DNA from: Onishia niordana | GTDB taxonomy: Bacteria; Pseudomonadota; Gammaproteobacteria; Pseudomonadales; Halomonadaceae | Assembly (NCBI RefSeq): GCF_004798965.1 | Contig: NZ_SDSD01000006.1 | Location: forward strand, 1 to 64,000 | Length of the DNA stretch: 64,000 nucleotides | Reading direction: 5' to 3' | In this document: piece by piece, positions 32,138-41,145 of the stretch | Layout: each line of letters opens with the position of its first letter | Numbering within the stretch: the first letter of the stretch is position 1 | Program-made: the position numbers and the translations under genes | Notes under the pieces: generated by a model | Database searches by the model: none | Seen by the model: the letters and a program-made list of their open reading frames with translations, nothing else | Told to the model about the DNA's origin: nothing

Positions 32138-33016
32138 CTAGATATCCTGTGTTTCCTGGTCATGAACCGGATAGGGCATGCCTGCGACGCGTTCCTGGAA
32201 CGTCTTGATGGCAGCTTGACCCTGTTGGGCATCAGCAAATCCCCACGTGTCGCGCTCCGCACCTTCGATAATGGCTGTATAGACGGCCAGCTCGATGGCT
32301 TCGCGTACCGCGAGTTGTGGTGGATCGTTACGTGTATATCCCGCTTCAAGTTCGAGGATCTCATCGGCCGCTATGTATTTGAATACGGAGCCTTGAACCA
32401 GAACGGAGTAGATCTTTTTGGTGGTGGTAATGCTATTGAGGATGCGCCCCGTCTGCACGCTGACCAAGCGCAAGTTGATGGTGACCAGGTCGGTACGGTA
32501 TTCCGAGTTAACGCCTATGCCCAGGTATCGAGCACCTGCACCACCGGTCGATAAATTCGTTTCGTAGGCGATGATGCCACCTTCGATAATGACGCCGGCA
32601 AACGTCAGCGGGGGGAGAGGTGCTGCAGCCTGGCCGTTGAACTGCTGGCGCGTGGCCTGGATGACCTGCCGTTCACGAAGCAGGTTGGGGAGGCCACGGC
32701 GCTCCACGACATTGAACCAGCGGCCCTGTCCGGCATCGGCCAGCACGTCGACCAGAATCGCATCGGCCCCTTGTGTGACCGCGCGAGAGTATTCCGCAAA
32801 GCCTTCATTGGGCTTGTATTGTCCCGTCAGGTCAGAAAACTCATACACTGCGATGTCCACAGGTCTAGCTGCCGCAGGCAATTTCTTTAGGAGTGCAGAC
32901 GTGCTGGTGTCACTGACGTAGGAAGCCGGCTCTGACATGGGGCCAGCGCCTGTCGTCACACATCCTGAAAGCATGACGCTGGCCAGCAGGCATAGGGCTT
33001 GAGTTAGGATTTTCAT
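32138..33016 (-). CDS. csgG: Curli secretion pore lipoprotein CsgG
   Basis: A 292-residue outer-membrane lipoprotein. The lipobox LASVMLSGC ends at Cys19. SALLKKLPAAARPVDIAVYEFSDLTGQYKPN and FNVVERRGLPNLLRERQVIQATRQQ are the core CsgG segments, and ATGKAIL-like repeats are replaced by normal CsgG strands ending ADQQ..AIKTFQERV. The ATG at 33016 follows AGGGAA; the frame remains open to 33070 without a suitable start. It is the last gene of the curli operon. It would form the nonameric pore that exports curlin subunits. Confidence 0.93.
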   Translation of the reverse strand: MKILTQALCLLASVMLSGCVTTGAGPMSEPASYVSDTSTSALLKKLPAAARPVDIAVYEFSDLTGQYKPNEGFAEYSRAVTQGADAILVDVLADAGQGRWFNVVERRGLPNLLRERQVIQATRQQFNGQAAAPLPPLTFAGVIIEGGIIAYETNLSTGGAGARYLGIGVNSEYRTDLVTINLRLVSVQTGRILNSITTTKKIYSVLVQGSVFKYIAADEILELEAGYTRNDPPQLAVREAIELAVYTAIIEGAERDTWGFADAQQGQAAIKTFQERVAGMPYPVHDQETQDI

Positions 33017-33041
33017 GATATTCCCTGCGCGAAAATGATGA

Positions 33042-33485
33042 TTAATTAATGTTGGGCTTAGGAATGTCAAAAGAGTTAGTCGTTATGCCGTCTGACACTT
33101 TTACTAGCACGCGATTGTTGACCGTTTCATATGTCACGGTGGCACCATTCAATGTGAATGTGCCTGAGGGTGGCGCTCCATCTTCAAAAATCGCCTGCCT
33201 TAGCTGTGAAGACGCTCCGGAAATCATGGTGCCTTGCATCGAAGAAATGAACTGGTCCGCGGCGCTGTCTTCAGCGAAAAGTGAATCAAGATCGCTGCCA
33301 TCATCCTTGTGCTGATTTTGTATGTCAGCCATTTGAAGTAGGTGAGAGCTATTGAAGGGGTCGCCTCCAAAGGAGGGGTTGATAGGCCGATAGGTGAGAT
33401 CACCTGCGGAAACACTAATGGGAGAGAGCAGGGTGGCCGCCATCGTAGCAAATAATGAGAACGTAAATGACCAATTAGTTTTCAT
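33042..33485 (-). CDS. csgF: Curli assembly factor CsgF
   Basis: A 147-residue secreted protein with a signal peptide (residues 1-27) followed directly by GDLTYRPINPSFGGDPFNSS, the CsgF signature that caps the CsgG pore. The rest of the sequence (FISSMQGTMISGASSQLRQAIFEDG and FDIPKPN) matches the family. It lies 25 bp upstream of csgG. CsgF anchors the minor subunit at the cell surface. Confidence 0.92.
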   Translation of the reverse strand: MKTNWSFTFSLFATMAATLLSPISVSAGDLTYRPINPSFGGDPFNSSHLLQMADIQNQHKDDGSDLDSLFAEDSAADQFISSMQGTMISGASSQLRQAIFEDGAPPSGTFTLNGATVTYETVNNRVLVKVSDGITTNSFDIPKPNIN

Positions 33486-33512
33486 TTAATTAACTTCCTC
33501 TCAGAGTGGTTG

Positions 33513-34082
33513 TCAGTTGCTTATTGATTTGGTCAGTCGTCCCTTGGGGGTGTCTAGTATGACCTGTGCTTCTCGCTGGCTCCCCGTATAGATTAAAGGC
33601 TGCTGCTGATAACTCTGACCAGTGCCACGCTGAAAGTGGAAGATGACCTTGTTGCTACCCACTACCTGTATATCTGAATCTAGCTGGTTGCCTCGCTGGT
33701 CGACAGAAATGGCATTTTGTTGGCCTTCAAGCGTTATGTCTGAAGTGTTACCAATTCCCTGCTGTTGTTGCAGGGTGATGTTTTTTCTTCCTACGGCGAC
33801 GACTGAAAGACGGTTATCTCTTCCCTTCTGATTAGCAATGGAAAGAGTCCCGTGACTGTTATGTTCTGATGCTTTTGATAATGCTAGTCTGTCGATATCC
33901 AAGGAACCGAGTTGGCCGGTGCCGGGCGTTGAGAAACTGGCGACTTGACGTTCGTTTTCCTGTGGCGGTGAGTCACTTTCTGTAATCTGCGTGATAAAAG
34001 CACTGCTGTCGTTTGCTGATGCGAGTGCTGGTAAAAGGGTAAATACCAGCGCAGTAAGATAGTAGTTGAGTACTGATTGCAT
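33513..34082 (-). CDS. csgB: Minor curlin subunit CsgB-like
   Basis: A 189-residue secreted protein. The signal peptide covers about residues 1-23 (ending ALASA). The middle (about residues 85-165) holds irregular curlin half-repeats of about 11 residues, such as QKGRDN, GIGNTSD, GQQNAIS, QRGNQLD and VVGSNK. The C terminus (GRLTKSISN) is basic. The repeats are fewer and looser than in the protein at 34629, and the long N-terminal spacer favours a nucleator (CsgB) rather than the major subunit. The start at 34082 has a weak AGAGA site; the frame is open to 34121. Confidence 0.78.
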   Translation of the reverse strand: MQSVLNYYLTALVFTLLPALASANDSSAFITQITESDSPPQENERQVASFSTPGTGQLGSLDIDRLALSKASEHNSHGTLSIANQKGRDNRLSVVAVGRKNITLQQQQGIGNTSDITLEGQQNAISVDQRGNQLDSDIQVVGSNKVIFHFQRGTGQSYQQQPLIYTGSQREAQVILDTPKGRLTKSISN

Positions 34083-34133
34083 GGCATTTATCTCTTTAGT
34101 TGGTACGTTAGTGCGTAGCACCTTTATTCAATG

Positions 34134-34553
34134 CTACATCGGGCTAACGATTTCCTCGGCTTCACACGAGGTTCCTGTCAATCGCTCTGTAACGCGCAAA
34201 TGAAATTCAAGCCATCCTGTTTTAGCCAAGAGGTGGGTCGTCTGTGCAGTGGCAGCTGACTCGCCGGGTAGCAGGGAAATAGAGCCGGATTGCTCGCTGG
34301 TTCCCGAGCCGGCAGCATCGATCTTTAATGTCCGAAGCACATAGTCGGCACGAGTCGGCCTGTTCGCTTCGATGATGCTCATTGCCCTTACGGTTTCACC
34401 TTCGCGCTCGATGACAATTCGGCAGTTGAGCTGGGTGAAAACCTGCTGCGCCATGACAGTGGTGGCAATGCCGAGAGCGATGAAACCAGCAACGAGTGCT
34501 TTTGGTATCGTTCCCGTGCGCTTGCGGTTCCATTTTTTGCCAGGGTTCGTCAT
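34134..34553 (-). CDS. csgH: CsgH-like curli chaperone
   Basis: A 139-residue protein with one N-terminal hydrophobic segment (about residues 18-36, probably an uncleaved or signal segment) and then an all-beta domain of about 90 residues. ADYVLRTLKIDAAGSGTSEQSGSISLLPGES resembles CsgH of alphaproteobacteria and the CsgC fold, which keep curlin unaggregated in the periplasm. Two cysteines (CRIVIE and TSCEAEE) could form a disulfide. It lies between the two curlin genes. I rate CsgH above CsgC because of the Q-S-G motif, but this comes from memory. Confidence 0.7.
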   Translation of the reverse strand: MTNPGKKWNRKRTGTIPKALVAGFIALGIATTVMAQQVFTQLNCRIVIEREGETVRAMSIIEANRPTRADYVLRTLKIDAAGSGTSEQSGSISLLPGESAATAQTTHLLAKTGWLEFHLRVTERLTGTSCEAEEIVSPM

Positions 34554-34628
34554 TTATTGGCCCTTGAGACAAACCCGGGCATCCTGTTGGATGCCCGGCA
34601 GCGCTTTTAGCATTGCTGCTGCGCTTGG

Positions 34629-35201
34629 TTAGTGCTGAACTACATGCGCGTGGTTTGAAGCACCTTGCTGGCTGAGATGGGCCAGGTTGTTATCGCCGTG
34701 CTGATGTGAGCGGATGCTATTGAAAGCACCACTCTGTGATGAGGTCAGCGTGTTTTCTTCGCCGAGTTGTTTGGCACGAAGCGAGTTTACCAAGCCTACC
34801 TGGCTAGCATCGATCATGTTTTCGTCGCCAATTTGCTTAGTGCTAGAGCGGTTTCCGGCAACATACTGCTCGACGTTAGATTCGTTTTTATTGCCATTCT
34901 GGTAGGTGTCTGATTTGTTGGCGTAGCCGACCTGATCAATGTCTGCCTGGTTACGGTTACCATCCTGGAGGAATCGGTCGATGCTGTTGCGAGTTCCATA
35001 TTGATCCAGGTCTGCGTAGTTGCCGACACCATCTTGGGTAGCCGCATTGTGGGTAGAGCCAATGGTGTTGCCATCCCCACTTTGGTCTGAATAGAACTGG
35101 TTATAGCCGCCAACTTGGTCCATGTAGACTTCGTTGTTGTCCGCCAGAGCCGGAGTGGACATGAGGGCCATAATGCTTGCGGAGAGGAGAAGTTTCTTCA
35201 T
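34629..35201 (-). CDS. csgA: Major curlin subunit CsgA-like
   Basis: A 190-residue secreted amyloid protein. The signal peptide is residues 1-20 (ending PALA). The mature part is an array of about fourteen Q-x-G-x-x-N half-repeats spaced roughly 11 residues apart (QVGGYN, QSGDGN, QDGVGN, QYGTRN, QDGNRN, and so on to QQGASN), that is, seven 22-residue curlin repeats against five in E. coli CsgA. Such repeats form the beta-solenoid of curli. ATG at 35201 follows AAGGGTGAT. It is the first gene of the operon, so its promoter lies in 35202-35500. Confidence 0.88.
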   Translation of the reverse strand: MKKLLLSASIMALMSTPALADNNEVYMDQVGGYNQFYSDQSGDGNTIGSTHNAATQDGVGNYADLDQYGTRNSIDRFLQDGNRNQADIDQVGYANKSDTYQNGNKNESNVEQYVAGNRSSTKQIGDENMIDASQVGLVNSLRAKQLGEENTLTSSQSGAFNSIRSHQHGDNNLAHLSQQGASNHAHVVQH

Positions 35202-35506
35202 GTTAATCACCCTTGCTGTAATGCGATGAGATACCGTCGTAATTCCATCCACTGGGTCGACGATGTGGCGAGCACTTACGTTTTGTTACTTTTTCTTACG
35301 CTCGGACTCATACTGGCATTCGCTTGTTGTAGCGTCAATTTTCCTTTGATGTGGTTTTTATAATCTATAAGAGTATTAAAAATCTAATGTATAGAGTATT
35401 AGATACCTAATTGTTTTCAGGGCGAGAGTGCGAGATGAAGAATTCCTTGGTCAGTATTTATTCTGATGGCTGTTGTAATGGCAGATCTAAGCTAATGAAA
35501 AATAGC
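35202..35506 (-). promoter_or_regulatory. AT-rich leader and promoter region of the curli operon
   Basis: About 305 bp without a gene, markedly rich in A and T. AGAGTATTA occurs twice near 35370 and 35394, beside ATCTAAT/ATTAGAT inverted matches, which may be regulator sites. I cannot identify a -10/-35 pair with confidence, nor a CsgD site. Confidence 0.5.
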
Positions 35507-35546
35507 TAAAAAATAGCCCCGGCAGGATTCACCTGTCGGGGCTATT
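35507..35546 (-). terminator. Rho-independent terminator of betA
   Basis: A 15-bp stem with a mismatch (AATAGCCCC plus GGCAGG against CCTGTC plus GGGGCTATT) and a 5-base loop; on the minus strand it is followed by a run of T (TATTTTTTAGC). It lies 46 bp after the betA stop codon. Confidence 0.85.
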
Positions 35547-35591
35547 AAGGCATTGTGTCAGCCAGTCATTGTGGCTGTTCGCGCTACGATA

Positions 35592-37283
35592 CTACTTTTG
35601 GCGACGCTTGGGCTCGGCCTGGGCCGGTGCGTCTTTGGCGACGTAGTAGGGCGCCTCGGAGCGGGCCAGAGGCTCGCGCTCGCGGATCTTGTCGGCGATC
35701 TTCTCGGCCAGCATGATCGTCGGCGCATTGAGATTGCCGGTGGGGATCAGCGGGAACAGTGAGGCGTCTACCACTCGCAGGCCCTCGAGACCGTGCACTC
35801 GGCCGGCGCCGTCGACCACAGCGTCCTCGCCCTCACCCATGCGGCAGGTACCGCAAGGGTGGTAGGCGGTCTCGGCATGCTCACGCACGAAGGCGTCGAG
35901 CTCCGCATCGCTTGAGACGTCTGGGCCCGGTGATATTTCGCGGCCGCGGTAGGGATCCATGGTCGGCTGAGCGATGATCTCACGGGTCAGGCGGATGGCA
36001 TCGCGGAATTCCTGCCAGTCCTTGTCGGTGGACATGTAGTTGAACAGGATGCTCGGCGCTGCCTTGGGGTCGCGGGAGGTCAGCTGTACGCGGCCGCGGC
36101 TGTCCGAGCGCATCGAACCGACATGGGCCTGGAAGCCATGGGCTTGCACGGCGCTCTTGCCGTTGTAGCTGATGGCGATCGGCAGGAAGTGATACTGCAG
36201 GTTCGGCCACTCCTCGTCGTCGTTCGAGCGGATGAAGCCGGCCGCCTCGAACTGGTTGCTGGCGCCGATGCCGGTGCCCTGGAGCATCCATTCCAGGCCG
36301 ATCTTCGGCTGGTTGTACCACTTTAGGGCCGGGTACAGGGAGATCGGCTGCTTGCACTCGTACTGGATGTACATCTCCAGGTGATCCTGAAGGTTCTCGC
36401 CCACCCCCTTGAGGTCATGAACCACCGGGATGTCGAACTGCTTGAGCAGTTTGGCATTGCCGACGCCGGAGCGCTGCAGGAGCTGTGGCGAGGCGATGGC
36501 ACCCGAGCAGACCAGTACCTCGCGGCGAGCGCGGACCTCGACTTCCTGATTCTTGTGCAGGTAGCTGACGCCTACGGCGCGCTTGCTTTCGAAGAGGATG
36601 CGGTCGGAAGTGGCACGCGTGACGATGGTCAGATTGTCGCGCTGCTTGGCGGTGTCCAGGTAACCCCTGGCGGTCGAGGCGCGACGCCCGTTGGGGGTCA
36701 CGAAACGGTCCATCGGGCCGAAGCCTTCCTGCTGGTAGCCGTTGACGTCCTCAGTGCGTGGATAGCCAGCTTCGACGCCTGCGTCGATGAAGGCCTGGTA
36801 AAGCGGGTTGTTGTCTTGCTTCGGGGTCGTTACCGAGACCGGGCCGTCACCACCGTGATAGTCGTTAGGGCCGATGTCACGAGTCTCGGCCTTACGGAAG
36901 TAGGGCAGACAGTCGGCATAGGTCCAGTCCTCAAGCCCGGTACCCTTGGCCCAGTTGTCGTAGTCCAGGGCGTTGCCGCGGATATAGCACATGCCGTTGA
37001 TCAGCGAAGAACCGCCGAGGCCCTTGCCGCGGCCACATTCCATGCGGCGGTTGTCCATGTGCGGTTCAGGGTCGGTCTCGAAGGCCCAGTTGTAGCGCTT
37101 GCCTTGCAGGGGATAGGCGAGTGCCGCTGGCATCTGGGTGCGGAAGTCAAAACGGTGGTCGCGGCCACCGGCTTCGAGCAGCAGTACCGAGACGTCGGCG
37201 TCTTCGGTCAGTCGGGTGGCGAGCACATTGCCGGCTGATCCGGCGCCAACGATGATGTAATCGAACTCTTGAGCCTGTGTCAT
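35592..37283 (-). CDS. betA: Choline dehydrogenase BetA
   Basis: A 563-residue flavoprotein of the GMC oxidoreductase family that oxidises choline to betaine aldehyde, the first step to the compatible solute glycine betaine. [19 protein letters not shown] (residues 6-24) binds [25 protein letters not shown] and [21 protein letters not shown] are GMC signatures, and the C-terminal [10 protein letters not shown] contains the catalytic histidine. The start at 37283 follows AGGAGGGC; the frame runs on to 37394 without a site. It is third in betI-betB-betA, separated from betB by 157 bp with a hairpin. Confidence 0.95.
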   Translation of the reverse strand: MTQAQEFDYIIVGAGSAGNVLATRLTEDADVSVLLLEAGGRDHRFDFRTQMPAALAYPLQGKRYNWAFETDPEPHMDNRRMECGRGKGLGGSSLINGMCYIRGNALDYDNWAKGTGLEDWTYADCLPYFRKAETRDIGPNDYHGGDGPVSVTTPKQDNNPLYQAFIDAGVEAGYPRTEDVNGYQQEGFGPMDRFVTPNGRRASTARGYLDTAKQRDNLTIVTRATSDRILFESKRAVGVSYLHKNQEVEVRARREVLVCSGAIASPQLLQRSGVGNAKLLKQFDIPVVHDLKGVGENLQDHLEMYIQYECKQPISLYPALKWYNQPKIGLEWMLQGTGIGASNQFEAAGFIRSNDDEEWPNLQYHFLPIAISYNGKSAVQAHGFQAHVGSMRSDSRGRVQLTSRDPKAAPSILFNYMSTDKDWQEFRDAIRLTREIIAQPTMDPYRGREISPGPDVSSDAELDAFVREHAETAYHPCGTCRMGEGEDAVVDGAGRVHGLEGLRVVDASLFPLIPTGNLNAPTIMLAEKIADKIREREPLARSEAPYYVAKDAPAQAEPKRRQK

Positions 37284-37370
37284 CGACAAGCCCTCCTGAT
37301 TCAGTGAATAGGGGTGACGAAGGTCATGCTGAGATGGTGCGAGGCAACAACGGCTAATGAGACGCAGGGC

Positions 37371-37401
37371 GCCTTGCCATGCCCAATGGGGCATGGCAGG
37401 C
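37371..37401 (-). other. Intercistronic hairpin between betB and betA
   Basis: A 13-bp stem with one bulged T (GCCT plus GCCATGCCC against GGGCATGGC plus AGGC) sits in the middle of the 157-bp gap, 40 bp after the betB stop. No T-run follows. It may act as an RNA-processing or mRNA-stability element that sets the betB:betA ratio. Confidence 0.5.
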
Positions 37402-37440
37402 GAGGGTCGTGCCGTCGTCGGAAGCTAGGTCAGACTTAAA

Positions 37441-38910
37441 TCAGAAGACTGATTCGAAGGGCGCCATCTCGATCTGTACGGATTTGATCTGGGTGTAGTG
37501 CGCCAGGGTCGAGATGCCGTTTTCGCGGCCCACACCGGACTGCTTGTAACCGCCCACCGGCATTTCGGATGGGGAGTCGCCCCAGGTGTTGACCCAGCAG
37601 ATGCCCGCTTCGAGACGGTGGATGTTGCGATGCGCGCGGTTCAGGTTCTCGGTAAAGACGCCTGCGGCCAAGCCGTACTCGGTGTCGTTGGCGCGGCGGA
37701 TCACTTCGTCCTCGTCCTCGAAGGAAAGCACCGACATCACCGGGCCGAAGATTTCCTCACGCACGATGCGCATCTCGTCGGTGCAGTCGGTGAACACGGT
37801 CGGGGCTGCCCAGGCACCTTTAGCGTATTCTCCCTGATCCCAGGCGTCGCCGCCGACCAGCAGGCGCGCGCCTTCTTCCTTGCCGAGGGCAATGTAGGCA
37901 AGGACCTTTTCCTGGTGCTCAAAGCTGACCAGCGGGCCAAAGTTGACCGTCGGGTCCAGCGGGTCTCCTGCCTTGATGCGGGCGACACGCTCGGTGAGCT
38001 TGGCCTCGAAGGCTTCCTTGACGCTTGAATGCACGAATACCCGCGTACCGTTGGTGCAGACCTGCCCGCTGGAATAGAAGTTGGCCATCATCGCGGCGTC
38101 GGCGGCGCGATCAAGGTCGGCATCCTCGAAGACAATCAGCGGTGATTTGCCGCCGAGCTCCATGGTGACGTCCTTGAGGGTCGAACTAGCCGAGGCGGAC
38201 ATGACTTTCTTGCCGGTCTCGGCTTCGCCGGTGAACGAGACCTTGTCGATGCCCGGGTGCTCGGTGAGCATCTGACCGACACGGCCATCACCCTGCACCA
38301 CGTTGAAGACTCCATTTGGCAGGCCAGCTTCGGTGAAGATTTCGGCAAGCTTCAGGGTGGTCAGCGGGGTCACTTCACTGGGCTTGAAGACGATAGCGTT
38401 GCCGGTCGCCAGGGCCGGTGCCGCCTTCCAGCAGGCGATCTGGATCGGGTAGTTCCAGGCGCCAATCGAGCCGATCACGCCCAGCGGCTCACGACGAGTG
38501 TAGACGAAGGAATCTTCACGCAAGGGGATCTGTGTGCCTTCGACGGTAGGCGCCAGACCGGCGAAGTACTCGAGCGCGTCGGCGCCGGTGACGATATCGA
38601 CCGCCGCGGTCTCGCTGATCGGCTTGCCCGTGTTGCGAGTTTCGAGCTCGGCCAGTTCGTCATTGCGCTCTCTCAGGAGTGCCACGGCCTTGAGCATGAT
38701 GCGTGAACGCTCCATGCCGCTCATGGCCGCCCACACTTTCTGTCCTTCGCGGGCCGCGGCCACGGCGGCATCCACGTCAGCCTGAGACGCCTGCTGGATG
38801 TCGGCGAGGTGCGAGCCGTCAACCGGGTTGGTGACGGTAAAGGTTTCGCCAGAGGTGGCGTCGGTCAGCTGTCCGTTGATATAGAGTTGCTGAAGGGGAA
38901 GCGTCTTCAT
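37441..38910 (-). CDS. betB: Betaine aldehyde dehydrogenase BetB
   Basis: A 489-residue NAD(P)-dependent aldehyde dehydrogenase that makes glycine betaine from betaine aldehyde. [20 protein letters not shown] carries the catalytic general base and [16 protein letters not shown] the catalytic cysteine. [30 protein letters not shown] is the cofactor-binding segment. AAGGAGGTTCTC precedes the ATG at 38910. It is 22 bp after betI, so the two are co-transcribed. Confidence 0.95.
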   Translation of the reverse strand: MKTLPLQQLYINGQLTDATSGETFTVTNPVDGSHLADIQQASQADVDAAVAAAREGQKVWAAMSGMERSRIMLKAVALLRERNDELAELETRNTGKPISETAAVDIVTGADALEYFAGLAPTVEGTQIPLREDSFVYTRREPLGVIGSIGAWNYPIQIACWKAAPALATGNAIVFKPSEVTPLTTLKLAEIFTEAGLPNGVFNVVQGDGRVGQMLTEHPGIDKVSFTGEAETGKKVMSASASSTLKDVTMELGGKSPLIVFEDADLDRAADAAMMANFYSSGQVCTNGTRVFVHSSVKEAFEAKLTERVARIKAGDPLDPTVNFGPLVSFEHQEKVLAYIALGKEEGARLLVGGDAWDQGEYAKGAWAAPTVFTDCTDEMRIVREEIFGPVMSVLSFEDEDEVIRRANDTEYGLAAGVFTENLNRAHRNIHRLEAGICWVNTWGDSPSEMPVGGYKQSGVGRENGISTLAHYTQIKSVQIEMAPFESVF

Positions 38911-38932
38911 GAGAACCTCCTTGAAGTGTTCG

Positions 38933-39547
38933 TTAGGCGTTGCGCAGGGCAGTGTGCTCGGCGCTATGGGCGAGTTTTTCGTCCAGGTAGTCGTAGGCCA
39001 GCTTGCAAGCGCGGTCCACGTCGAGGCCTTCGGGCGCAAGGGCGCCGCGTAGCCAGAGTCCGTCGATCATGGCCGCAAGTCCGCCAGCGGCCTCACGCGC
39101 TTGCTGCTTGGGCAAGCATTGACGGAATTGGTGGCAAAGATTGGAGTATAGACGGCGGTCGTTGACATGCTGGAGCCGGTGCAGCGATCGCTGGTGCATG
39201 CTGCTGGCCCAGAAGGCCAGCCAGGTCTTTACCACCGCTCTGTTGACCTGACTGCGATCGAAGTTGCCGTCGATAATGGCCCGCATGTGATCCCGAGGCG
39301 CATGTTCGGGCAGGACTTTGCGGCGTTCATGTACCGCCTGGCCCAGGTCTTTCAGAATCTGGCGCATGGTCGCTTCCAGCAGCCCGTCCTTGCCGCCGAA
39401 ATAGTGGCTGATGATGCCTGCCGATACGCCGGCCAACCGTGCGATGCGCACGACAGTGGCATCGGCCAGGCCCGCTTCGTCAATCGCTTCCATGGTGGCC
39501 TGGATCAGCTGACGGCGGCGGATGGGTTCCATTCCAACTTTCGGCAC
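38933..39547 (-). CDS. betI: Choline-responsive repressor BetI
   Basis: A 204-residue TetR-family regulator. With the GTG at 39547 as start the protein begins [19 protein letters not shown], the standard N terminus of BetI, and AGGAG lies 8 bp upstream. [31 protein letters not shown] is the helix-turn-helix. BetI represses the bet genes and is released by choline or betaine aldehyde. A perfect palindrome 87 bp upstream is its probable site. First gene of betI-betB-betA. Confidence 0.94.
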   Translation of the reverse strand: MPKVGMEPIRRRQLIQATMEAIDEAGLADATVVRIARLAGVSAGIISHYFGGKDGLLEATMRQILKDLGQAVHERRKVLPEHAPRDHMRAIIDGNFDRSQVNRAVVKTWLAFWASSMHQRSLHRLQHVNDRRLYSNLCHQFRQCLPKQQAREAAGGLAAMIDGLWLRGALAPEGLDVDRACKLAYDYLDEKLAHSAEHTALRNA

Positions 39548-39623
39548 CGTGTCGACTCCTGTTCTGAGGCTTCCTCGTGCCAGGTGGGCAGGAGAAGGCA
39601 AATGTTCTATGGTGTTAAGTATG

Positions 39624-39660
39624 CATCTTTTTTATTGAACGTTCAATCAACAAAAAGATG
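39624..39660. promoter_or_regulatory. Probable BetI operator between betI and choX
   Basis: ATTGAACGTTCAAT at 39634-39647 is a perfect 14-bp palindrome. It is nested inside a longer inverted repeat, CATCTTTTT (39624-39632) and AAAAAGATG (39652-39660). BetI sites in other bacteria are TTGAACGTTCAAT-like, so one operator could govern both divergent units, betIBA to the left and choX to the right. Confidence 0.8.
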
Positions 39661-39775
39661 TTGGCCAACTGGCCCTATTATCCGGAGTAGCTGGCTTGCG
39701 GTTGCAGGGGTTGTCTCACCCGCTATTGCATGTACGGGTCACTCCATGTCGAAGATCAACAAGAGGTTCGCCCCC

Positions 39776-40738
39776 ATGACCAAGACGATTCCTACGCTCA
39801 AGATGTCCATGATGGCCCTGAGTGCCGGCGTGCTGACCCTGGCCGCGACCCAGGGTCAGGCAGCGGTTCCAGAATCGTGCCAGAACGTGCGTTTCGCCGA
39901 AGTTGGCTGGACCGATATTACCGCGACGACCGCTTTGACCACTGAGGTGCTTGAGGCGCTGGGCTACGACACTCGTATCGATACGGTGTCGGTGCCGATT
40001 GCCTATTCCGGCATGAAGAACGGCGACTTCGATGTATTTCTGGGTAACTGGATGCCATCCATGGCATCGATCAGCGACCCCTACGTTGAGCAGGGCACCG
40101 TGGATCGCCTGGCAGCGAACCTTGAGGGCGCTAAGTACACGCTGGCGGTGCCGCAGTATGTTTATGACGCTGGCATCACCAGCGTTGCCGACCTGGTCGA
40201 GCATGCTGAGAAGTTCGACAGTGAGATCTACGGTATTGAAGCCGGTAATGACGGCAACATGCTGATTCAGGACATGATTGATGACGAGGCCTTTGGTCTT
40301 GGCGAGTGGGAGCTGATCGATTCCAGTGAGGCAGGCATGCTGGCTGAGTTGCGCTCGCGTTCCAGTCGTGATGAGTGGATGGTGTTCTTGGGTTGGGAGC
40401 CGCATCCGATGAACACCAACTTCGACATCGCCTACCTGGAAGGGGCCGATGATTATTTCGGTCCTAACCTGGGGGGCGCCACCGTCTATACCAATACGCG
40501 TGCTGACTTTGCTCAAGAGTGCGCCAATGTGGGGACGCTCCTCAACAATCTGACCTTTACCCTCGAGATGGAAAACCAGTTGATGAGCACCATCATGGAT
40601 GACGGGGAGCGTCCGAGTGATGCAGCGCGCGCTTATCTACAGGCGAACCCGGAAGTGCTCGAGGGCTGGCTCGAAGGCGTCACCACCGTTGAGGGTGAGC
40701 CCGGTATCACTGCTGTGAAGCATGAACTGGAGATTTAA
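39776..40738 (+). CDS. choX: Choline-binding periplasmic protein ChoX
   Basis: A 320-residue substrate-binding protein of the OpuAC/ChoX type. A signal peptide (residues 1-30, ending ATQGQAA) precedes ESCQNVRFAEVGWTDITATT. Aromatic residues that box the trimethylammonium group in ChoX are present in context: VGWTD, LGNWMPSM, YVYDAG and LGWEPHPMN. ATG at 39776 has AGAGG about 9 bp upstream; an ATG at 39746 is an alternative. It is transcribed away from betI. No permease or ATPase gene (choW, choV) follows; tRNA genes do. Confidence 0.88.
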   Translation: MTKTIPTLKMSMMALSAGVLTLAATQGQAAVPESCQNVRFAEVGWTDITATTALTTEVLEALGYDTRIDTVSVPIAYSGMKNGDFDVFLGNWMPSMASISDPYVEQGTVDRLAANLEGAKYTLAVPQYVYDAGITSVADLVEHAEKFDSEIYGIEAGNDGNMLIQDMIDDEAFGLGEWELIDSSEAGMLAELRSRSSRDEWMVFLGWEPHPMNTNFDIAYLEGADDYFGPNLGGATVYTNTRADFAQECANVGTLLNNLTFTLEMENQLMSTIMDDGERPSDAARAYLQANPEVLEGWLEGVTTVEGEPGITAVKHELEI

Positions 40739-40761
40739 CCCCGTTCTCTGTCACGCAAGGC

Positions 40762-40790
40762 TTGCCAGCTTCATCGGGGGTGTGCATAAT
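40762..40790 (+). promoter_or_regulatory. Sigma-70 promoter of the tRNA-Met gene
   Basis: TTGCCA (40762-40767), 17 bases, then CATAAT (40785-40790). A GC-rich discriminator (GCCCCCG) follows, as in genes under stringent control. The predicted start is about 35 bp before the tRNA. Confidence 0.75.
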
Positions 40791-40831
40791 ATGCCCCCGT
40801 TGCCGAGCGCTAAGTCGTTCAGTGGCAGCGT

Positions 40832-40908
40832 GGCTACGTAGCTCAGCTGGTTAGAGCACATCACTCATAATGATGGGGTCCCCTGTTCGAATCAGGGCGT
40901 AGCCACCA
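40832..40908 (+). tRNA. tRNA-Met (CAT), elongator
   Basis: A 77-nt cloverleaf with encoded CCA. The acceptor stem GGCTACG pairs with CGTAGCC, the anticodon loop is CTCATAA with anticodon CAT, and TTCGAAT is the T loop. The acceptor pair G1-C72 and the lack of initiator features argue for an elongator Met tRNA. It could in principle be a CAT tRNA modified for isoleucine, which sequence alone does not decide. Confidence 0.9.
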
Positions 40909-40919
40909 GAATCAAGCTA

Positions 40920-40955
40920 ACAGGCCCGCATCCAAGATGCGGGCCTGTTTTGTTT
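40920..40955 (+). terminator. Rho-independent terminator after tRNA-Met
   Basis: A perfect 13-bp stem (ACAGGCCCGCATC/GATGCGGGCCTGT) with a 3-base loop, followed by TTTTGTTTG. It lies 12 bp after the tRNA. Confidence 0.9.
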
Positions 40956-41097
40956 GAGGGGCTGATTGCCTGCTAATGGGTCTGGAGCGGGGAAGACCTC
41001 CCGGCCATGATTCGCCGCCACTCCCTCATGATAGTGTCAGTGATGACGTCAGGTAATTGATTCACCATGGGTTCTGGCGAGAATTTGCAGGCTGGTC

Positions 41098-41125
41098 TTG
41101 ACCTTGTGCCATCAATCCTTATACT
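41098..41125 (+). promoter_or_regulatory. Sigma-70 promoter of the tRNA-Asn array
   Basis: TTGACC (41098-41103), 16 bases, then TATACT (41120-41125), with a GC-rich stretch after it. It lies 20 bp before the first tRNA-Asn and probably serves all three copies. Confidence 0.75.
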
Positions 41126-41145
41126 ACGTCGCGTGTTCCGGTCAT

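Noticed and set aside
36381..37238. 285-residue plus-strand ORF
   Set aside because: It is antisense to betA, has no ribosome binding site or domain pattern, and arises from the GC-rich third positions of the real gene.
39716..40516. 266-residue minus-strand ORF
   Set aside because: It is antisense to choX and has no recognisable features.
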